DNA of 17,617 nucleotides from Spirochaetaceae bacterium (GTDB lineage Bacteria > Spirochaetota > Spirochaetia > SZUA-6 > Bin103): positions 1 to 17,617 of the forward strand of contig JAPOQV010000476.1 in NCBI GenBank assembly GCA_026710565.1, read 5' to 3'. Shown here in pieces: positions 12,422-17,617 of this stretch. The position numbers and the translations under genes are program-made. Within the stretch, counting starts at the first letter, position 1; each line of letters begins with the position of its first letter. Under the pieces are notes generated by a model. It saw nothing but the letters and a program-made list of their open reading frames with translations. It was not told the DNA's origin and did no database searches.

Positions 12422-14749
12422 ATGGCGGACACAGGAGCGATCTGGAGCGACCGGTTCCGGGACTGGGACCACGTCTACGGGCGCCGCGGGGTGGCGCTGC
12501 TGCGCGAGGCGCCACCGGTGCCGGCCGCACCCCACGTGCGGGTGAGCCCCGCCGACCTGAGCTACGGGGTGCCGGACGGGGTGAGCCTGCGCGAGCACGC
12601 ACGCACCGAGGGGATCGACGTGGCCAGCCCGCACTTCCAGGAACCGGCGACGCGCAACATCCGCTGCGGCTTCTTCCCGGTGTTGCGCGCGCTTCAGGAC
12701 GGCAGCCTGCTGGCGGTGTGGCGCGAGGCCAGCGCCCATACCTTCTGCTCCTTCGGCCGTACGGTAGCGGCCCGGTCGACCGACGGCGGGCAGAGCTGGA
12801 GCGATCCGTGGGTGATCTTCGCGCTGCCGGGCGCGGTCGACGCCGGCGGTCCCGAGGACCTGGTGCAGGCCGCCGACGGTACCCTGTGGATGGGCGCATG
12901 GAGCCGCGTCCCGGGGCGGCAGGCGGGCACCCAGGGCCAACAGATCGCCACCGCTTACGCGCTGTACTCGAAGGACGACGGCCGCACCTGGGTCACTCAA
13001 CCGCCGCTGGGCGACCACTTCTACCCGGCGTCGCCGGAGCTGGCCATGTCCAACGGCGAGCTGCTGTGGCGCGGCAGCGTGCCGGTACCGGCCGAGGCGG
13101 GGCTGACCTCCTACCCCGCGTCGGTGCGGGCCACGCTGGTGCAGCGCGACGCGGATGCCGAGCTGCCGCGCGACGCCGACGTGGTGGAGCTGGGAAGGCT
13201 GCGCTTCGAGCGCTTCGCCCACCCCCATCTCGGCGGCCCCGACGAGGAGCAGGTCACCGAGACCCTGATTCCCGGCACCCTGGTGATGCTGATGCGCTCG
13301 CAGGGGTACGGCGAGCACTACTACCAGACCACCTCCACCGACTACGGCCGCATCTGGAGCGCCGCGGTGCCGTCGCTGTGGCACTCGCCGGTGCCGAGCC
13401 AGCCCTACCTGATCACGCTCACCGACGGCACCCTGGTAGCGGTCAACGGGCAGCGCCAGAACTGCCGCATCGTCGCCACCGCCTCGTTCGACAACGGCGC
13501 GACCTGGGACGTCGCCCACCAGCAGGTGGTCCTGGACGACCAGCGCTTCCTGGGCGCCGACTTCGCCTACCCGCAGCTCACCGAGGTCGCCGGCGGGCGC
13601 CTGCTGTCGATCTACTACAGCCACGATCACAAGGATGAAACCGGCGAGCGCAGCGGGATCTTCGGGACCTTCCTGGAGACGCGCTTCTTCCGCCCCACCT
13701 ACCGCGGCGTGGAGCTGGCCGAGGTGGGCGCGGTGCGGCGCGACTCCACGGTGGCGCACTGGCGCTTCGACGAGGGCTCAGGCAGCGTGGCGGCCGACGA
13801 CGGCGGGCCCCACTACGCCAAGCTTTCGGGGCCAACCTGGGTTCCCGGCAAGCGCGGCACGGCGCTGCGGTTCGACGGCCGCGACGACTACGGCTACGTG
13901 CTGGAGTGCCCGGAGTTGCGCGTCGCGCGCGAGTTCACCGTGGAAGCGTGGGTCTCCACCGAGGAACCGGAGCGCACCCAGACCATCGTCTCCAAGCTGC
14001 CGCACTACTGGGTCGGGCTGCACCGCGGCCGGCTGTGCCTGCGCCGCGGTGGGGCGGCGGGCATCCCGCTGCTGGAGAACCTGGCGGCGACCATCCTGGA
14101 GGGCGGCCGCTGGTACCACGTCGCGGTGGCCGTGCGCATCACCCTGGACTCGTACGAGCGGGCGCTGTTCTACCTGGACGGGGAGGTGGACGCCAACGAC
14201 AACCTCGCGCTCCCCGGCAGCGCCGAGCACGCCGCCGCCATCAGCGACTGGCACGAGTCGGCCGGCCCGCGCTGGCAGGCGCACCACCAGCGCCGCAGCG
14301 GCCACGAGGATATCGGCGAGCAGGCGGACGCCATCCGCGCCGCCGAGGACCACCTCTACATCGGCTTGCAGCACGACAGGAAGACGGCTCCCTTCGCCGG
14401 CCTGATCGACGAGCTGGCGCTGCACGGCAGCGGCCTGCTGCCGGGCGAGGTACGGGCCAGCATCGCCGTCCACCGCCGTGCCGACGGCGAGCTCTCCTCG
14501 GGCGTGATTCCGCGCCCCGTCTCCGGCTGGGGCCGCTTCGGTGCCGCAGCGCACACTCCCGAGGGCACCGCCGTGGAGTTCTCGGTAACCGCGCCGGACG
14601 GCACCGTCCTGCGTAGCGGCGTCAGCCCCGGCGACTCACTGGCCGACCTGGACGCCCCCGCGCTGCGGCTGGCCGCGCGCCTGACCAGCTCCGATCCCGG
14701 CCGCACCGCGGTGCTGCGCTCCTGGTCGTTGCACCCCGCAACGGGGTAG
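12422..14749 (+). CDS. Sialidase-like Asp-box beta-propeller fused to a LamG-like domain and a C-terminal beta domain
   Basis: 775 residues. Residues about 40-430 form a BNR/Asp-box propeller with four boxes: STDGGQSW (119-126), SKDDGRTW (183-190), STDYGRIW (305-312) and SFDNGATW (355-362). Residues about 444-670 are a LamG/concanavalin A-like domain: VAHWRFDEGSGS, GTALRFDGRDDYGY, FTVEAWVST, WYHVAVAV, ALFYLDGEVDAND and LYIGLQHDRKTAPFAGLIDELALHG. Residues about 690-775 form a further small beta-rich domain. Where true sialidases carry FRIP, this protein has GFFP (83-86), so the first Arg of the sialic-acid triad is not at its usual place. No signal peptide is present. It may be a glycosidase or lectin on a carbohydrate other than sialic acid. 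The ATG at 12422 has GGGAGG 6 bases upstream; an in-frame upstream extension exists but includes low-complexity Arg-rich sequence. It is convergent with a paralogue whose stop lies 5 bases away. Confidence 0.9.
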   Translation: MADTGAIWSDRFRDWDHVYGRRGVALLREAPPVPAAPHVRVSPADLSYGVPDGVSLREHARTEGIDVASPHFQEPATRNIRCGFFPVLRALQDGSLLAVWREASAHTFCSFGRTVAARSTDGGQSWSDPWVIFALPGAVDAGGPEDLVQAADGTLWMGAWSRVPGRQAGTQGQQIATAYALYSKDDGRTWVTQPPLGDHFYPASPELAMSNGELLWRGSVPVPAEAGLTSYPASVRATLVQRDADAELPRDADVVELGRLRFERFAHPHLGGPDEEQVTETLIPGTLVMLMRSQGYGEHYYQTTSTDYGRIWSAAVPSLWHSPVPSQPYLITLTDGTLVAVNGQRQNCRIVATASFDNGATWDVAHQQVVLDDQRFLGADFAYPQLTEVAGGRLLSIYYSHDHKDETGERSGIFGTFLETRFFRPTYRGVELAEVGAVRRDSTVAHWRFDEGSGSVAADDGGPHYAKLSGPTWVPGKRGTALRFDGRDDYGYVLECPELRVAREFTVEAWVSTEEPERTQTIVSKLPHYWVGLHRGRLCLRRGGAAGIPLLENLAATILEGGRWYHVAVAVRITLDSYERALFYLDGEVDANDNLALPGSAEHAAAISDWHESAGPRWQAHHQRRSGHEDIGEQADAIRAAEDHLYIGLQHDRKTAPFAGLIDELALHGSGLLPGEVRASIAVHRRADGELSSGVIPRPVSGWGRFGAAAHTPEGTAVEFSVTAPDGTVLRSGVSPGDSLADLDAPALRLAARLTSSDPGRTAVLRSWSLHPATG

Positions 14750-14754
14750 GCCTC

Positions 14755-16758
14755 CTACGATCGCGCGGCCGCCGGTTGCAGCGCCAACTCGTCGATCCGG
14801 CCGCAGAAGGGTGCCGTGCGGTCGTGGCGGCTGCCGATGAACAGGTGCTCGCGGGCGGCCCAGCGGCCGGGCCCGGTACCGGGCACCGTGTAGCAGCTCT
14901 GCCAGGTAAAGCCGTGCGTCTGACGCCAGTCGCTGAGCGCCTGCGCCTGGGTCGCCGCCGCCGGCCGCTCCAGGTCCGTCGCCGCGTCCAGAACGCCGTC
15001 GACGTAGATCAGCACCCGCCGCATCGAGTCGGCGGTCTCCCGCACCACCACGGCGACGTGCTGCCAGCGGTCGGCTGCCAGCTCCGCCGTGCCGTGGCAG
15101 CTCGCCTCCGCCATGCCGTCCTCGCCCCCGCGCCGCAGGCATACTCGCCGGCGGTTCAGTCCGAACCAGTAGTGGGGAAGCCGGCTGACGACGGTCGGCT
15201 CGCGCTCCGGGTGCGGGGTGCGGACCCAGGCCTCGATGGTGAGCTCCTGCCCCAGCCAGAGACTCGGGCAGTTGGTCACGCGCAGATGATCGTCCACCCC
15301 GTCGAAGGCCAGCGCCGCGCCGAAGCGGCCGTTCGTCCAGGCCGGTCCGTGCAACACGCCGTAGTGGCGGCCGGTGTCGTCGTGCGCGGTGTCTCCCGTA
15401 CCCTCGTCGAAGCGCCACCAGGCAACGGTGTCGGCGCGGCGCACCGACCCGACGTCCGCCAGCCGGACGCCGCCGAAGGTGGTTCGGAACAGGCTGCGGT
15501 CGAGGAAGGTGGCGAAGATGCCGTTGTTCTCCGCCTCGGGATGGCTGGCGTTGTAGAACACCACCAGCAGGCGGCCGGCGCCCACGTCCACCACCTCCGG
15601 ATAGGAGAAGTCCCTGAGGAAGAACTCGGGATCGTCCAGCACCACCTGGTGGTGGGCGAAGTCCCAGGTGGCGCCGCCGTCGAACGACGGCACCGCAAGG
15701 CTGCGGCCGTTGCCGCGCTCGTCGTGCACGGCGACCAGGGTGCCGTCGCCGAGCGTGATCAGCAGCGGCTGGCTGGCGATCGGCGTGTGCCACAGGTCAC
15801 AGCGGCGCGGCGGCGACCAGGTGCGCCCGTAGTCGGTCGAGGTGGACTGCTCGTAGTGCTCGCTGACCGCTGAGCGGGTCAGCATGACCAGGTGGCCGGG
15901 CGTGGTGGTCTCGGTGACGTGACACTCGTTGGTGCCCCCCAGCTCCATGGCGCCGTAGCGCTCGAAGCGCAGCCCGCCCAGCTCCACGAGGTCGGCTCCG
16001 GGGGAGAGCGGCTCGCCGGGCCGGCGCAGGATGAACACCGCCCGCCGCAGCGAGGTGTACGAGGTGACCCCTTCGTCGGCGAAATCCGGGACGCTGCCGA
16101 GCCACAGGAACTCGCCGTTGGAGAGCTCCAGCATCGGCGTGCAGAGAAACTGGAAGCCGTCGCCGAGCTTGGGAAGCTGTTCCCAGCTCTGCCCCTCGTC
16201 ATGCGAGCGCAGCACGTACATCTCGGGGCGCTGCGTGCCCACGGTGCGCGGCTCGGGTTCCGGGATACGCGCCCAGGCGCCCAGCCAGAGGGTGCCGTCG
16301 CCGGTCTGCACCAGGTTCTCGGGACCGCCGGTATCCCACGCTCCCGGCCGCCGGAAGTCGACCACCCAGGGCGCGCTCCAACTGCGCCCGCCGTCCAGCG
16401 AGCGCGCCGCCACGGTGCGCCCGAAGGAGCAGTAGGAGTGGCCGCTCGCCTCGCGCCACACCGCCAGCAGCGCACCGCTGTGCAGCCGCGTGACCAGGGG
16501 AAAGAAGCCGCAACGCAGGCGGCGCTGCTCGGGGAGGCGGAACCAGGGGGCGTCGACGTCGATTCCGTGCGCTGACGCGAGCTGCCTCAGGTCGGCGTCC
16601 GGCGGTACGTCGTAGTTCAGGTCCGCGGGACTGACCCGGACGTCGGGCCGGCGCGGCACGCGTGCGAAGCGGCGCACCAGCTCGACGTTGCGGTGCGCGG
16701 ATACCGTGTTCCAATCGCGGAACGAATCGTGCAGAGCGTCGCTGCTGCGTGGGGTCAT
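14755..16758 (-). CDS. Sialidase-like Asp-box beta-propeller fused to a LamG-like domain (paralogue of the 12422 gene)
   Basis: 667 residues, colinear with the convergent neighbour through the propeller (about 40-430) and LamG-like domain (about 445-660). It stops right after CGRIDELALQPAAARS, so it lacks the roughly 85-residue C-terminal extension of the paralogue. Asp boxes are SLDGGRSW (120-127), SHDEGQSW (185-192), STDYGRTW (307-314) and SFDGGATW (358-365). Both copies share RVSPADL near the start, RCGFFP in the FRIP position, and EASxHxxCSFGRTVAARS around a conserved Cys. LamG landmarks include WWRFDEGTGD, AALAFDGVDDHLRV, LTIEAWVRT, WQHVAVVV and LIYVDGVLDA. There is no signal peptide. 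The start ATG forms an ATGA overlap with the stop of the upstream sialidase-like gene, whose last codons supply the ribosome binding site GGAGGT. The two are therefore translationally coupled and probably act on the same substrate. Confidence 0.9.
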   Translation of the reverse strand: MTPRSSDALHDSFRDWNTVSAHRNVELVRRFARVPRRPDVRVSPADLNYDVPPDADLRQLASAHGIDVDAPWFRLPEQRRLRCGFFPLVTRLHSGALLAVWREASGHSYCSFGRTVAARSLDGGRSWSAPWVVDFRRPGAWDTGGPENLVQTGDGTLWLGAWARIPEPEPRTVGTQRPEMYVLRSHDEGQSWEQLPKLGDGFQFLCTPMLELSNGEFLWLGSVPDFADEGVTSYTSLRRAVFILRRPGEPLSPGADLVELGGLRFERYGAMELGGTNECHVTETTTPGHLVMLTRSAVSEHYEQSTSTDYGRTWSPPRRCDLWHTPIASQPLLITLGDGTLVAVHDERGNGRSLAVPSFDGGATWDFAHHQVVLDDPEFFLRDFSYPEVVDVGAGRLLVVFYNASHPEAENNGIFATFLDRSLFRTTFGGVRLADVGSVRRADTVAWWRFDEGTGDTAHDDTGRHYGVLHGPAWTNGRFGAALAFDGVDDHLRVTNCPSLWLGQELTIEAWVRTPHPEREPTVVSRLPHYWFGLNRRRVCLRRGGEDGMAEASCHGTAELAADRWQHVAVVVRETADSMRRVLIYVDGVLDAATDLERPAAATQAQALSDWRQTHGFTWQSCYTVPGTGPGRWAAREHLFIGSRHDRTAPFCGRIDELALQPAAARS

Positions 16759-17617
16759 CCGTTCACCTCCCGCAGGCGCACGGCGCGGATCTGGCAGTCG
16801 TCGTCCACGAAGGCGGTATGGAACACGCACAGCAGGTCGCCGTCCGGCAGCCGCAGCACGCTCGGATAGCCGCAGGCGGTGGCCCAGCCCCGGTAGGGTC
16901 CCGGCGAGCGGTACAGCATCCCCTGGTAGTGCCACGACTCGCCGCGGTCCCAGCTCGCGCTGAAGCCGATGCCCGGCCGCTGCTCGTGCATGTCGCGATA
17001 CACGCAGATGATGGCGTGGCCCAGCGCCGCCAGGCGCGGGCAGTGGCCGAGGAAACCGGTCGTGGCCAGCGGCGTCCAGCTCCGGCCGCCATCCTCGGAG
17101 TAGCTCTGGTAGGAGGCGTACGGCCGTGCGTCGCTGCGCAGCACGGTGAGCAGCCGTCCGTCCCTCAGCGGCAGCGTGTCGGGCTCGCGCAGTTCCAGCG
17201 TGGCGTCGTGGCTCAGCAGGACCCGCTCCGACCAGGAATCGCCGCGGTCGCGAGAGAATGCGATGGCGGCCAGGTTGGGCTCTCCCGGCGTGTCGGTGCC
17301 CTGGAAGCCCAGCAGCAGGCGGCCGTCCGGCAGCCCGCGCATGACGCCCTGGCCGTACGGCTCGCTGAAGGCGGCGAACACGCGGATCTCCGGGCCGGGC
17401 GGGTCCCAGGTGCGGCCGCCGTCGCTGGATCGGATGGCATAGGTGTGGAACCGGTCGCTGTTCCAGCGCGCCTTGCCGGCAAGCATCAGCAGCGTGCCGT
17501 CGTCGAGCTGCAGCAGGCGCTGGGCGCCGAACCAGTCCCAGCCCGGCTCGGCCAGCAGCGGTGTGGGGTCATCCCAGGCTCGCCCGCCGTCCGCCGAGCG
17601 CGCGGCCACCACTGCGC
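16755..17617 (-). CDS. Exo-alpha-sialidase-like Asp-box beta-propeller, N-terminus cut by window edge
   Basis: The frame is open to base 17617; about 287 residues are visible and the N-terminus is missing. Five Asp boxes are spaced about 45-60 residues apart: SADGGRAW, SSDGGRTW, SRDRGDSW, SEDGGRSW and SWDRGESW. Together with LREPDTLPLRDGRLLTVLRS and GYPSVLRLPDGDLLCVFH they place it in the BNR_2/exo-alpha-sialidase-like family. The start of the protein, where the FRIP arginine and any signal peptide would be, lies outside the window, so sialidase activity cannot be judged. The Arg and Glu residues in LREPD and the Tyr in PYASYQSYSEDG lie where family active-site residues usually cluster; this is inference. 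It overlaps the downstream LamG-propeller gene by 4 bases (ATGA) and is probably its operon partner. It lacks a LamG domain, so it is a distinct subfamily and not a third copy. Confidence 0.87.
   Translation of the reverse strand, partial: AVVAARSADGGRAWDDPTPLLAEPGWDWFGAQRLLQLDDGTLLMLAGKARWNSDRFHTYAIRSSDGGRTWDPPGPEIRVFAAFSEPYGQGVMRGLPDGRLLLGFQGTDTPGEPNLAAIAFSRDRGDSWSERVLLSHDATLELREPDTLPLRDGRLLTVLRSDARPYASYQSYSEDGGRSWTPLATTGFLGHCPRLAALGHAIICVYRDMHEQRPGIGFSASWDRGESWHYQGMLYRSPGPYRGWATACGYPSVLRLPDGDLLCVFHTAFVDDDCQIRAVRLREVNG

Overview
This window is very GC-rich bacterial DNA, packed with protein-coding genes. I count 13 intact or edge-cut genes plus one gene remnant, and no gene-free stretch exceeds about 150 bases. 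I see no rRNA, tRNA, CRISPR array or intact insertion sequence. The content is that of an accessory catabolic region: a sulfatase, several beta-propeller proteins related to sialidases and other glycosidases, a phytanoyl-CoA dioxygenase family enzyme, dehydrogenases and an MFS transporter. This mix is common in environmental heterotrophs that degrade complex sulfated or acidic glycans (for example Planctomycetota, Poribacteria and some high-GC marine or sponge-associated Spirochaetota). The sequence alone does not fix the phylum.

Region A (1-2814, minus strand) is a compact operon in the order SDR dehydrogenase, PhyH-family dioxygenase, then a thiamine-diphosphate enzyme that runs off the left edge. 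It is divergent from region B across a 70-base gap. Region B (2885-9311, plus strand) is a tightly packed five-gene operon: C-type sulfatase, beta-propeller protein A, zinc-type alcohol/polyol dehydrogenase, beta-propeller protein B (a paralogue of A), and an MFS transporter. Spacings run from 7-base overlap to 22-base gap. The likely theme is uptake of a small sulfated or otherwise modified saccharide, desulfation, and its processing or oxidation inside the cell; the substrate is unknown.

At 9338-9874 lies what looks like the C-terminal remnant of an Rpn/YhgA-type nuclease-transposase gene. It marks the boundary between two catabolic blocks. Region C (9943-12278, minus strand) is a two-gene operon: a DAO-family FAD oxidoreductase followed by a dihydrodipicolinate-synthase-family lyase. 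This combination suggests catabolism of an amino or imino acid. Region C is divergent from region D across 143 bases.

Region D (12422-17617) holds a convergent pair of paralogous proteins, each an Asp-box beta-propeller fused to a LamG-like (concanavalin A-like) domain. They meet tail to tail with only 5 bases between stop codons. Upstream of the minus-strand copy, overlapping it by 4 bases, is a third Asp-box protein of exo-alpha-sialidase type that runs off the right edge. None of the propeller proteins with a visible N-terminus, nor the sulfatase, shows a signal peptide, so the chemistry is probably cytoplasmic.

The points most worth a second look are the propeller A/B family with its strongly conserved motifs, the convergent LamG-propeller pair that lacks the canonical sialidase FRIP arginine, and TANNNT boxes placed 7-10 bases before start codons that lack a Shine-Dalgarno sequence, which hints at leaderless transcription.
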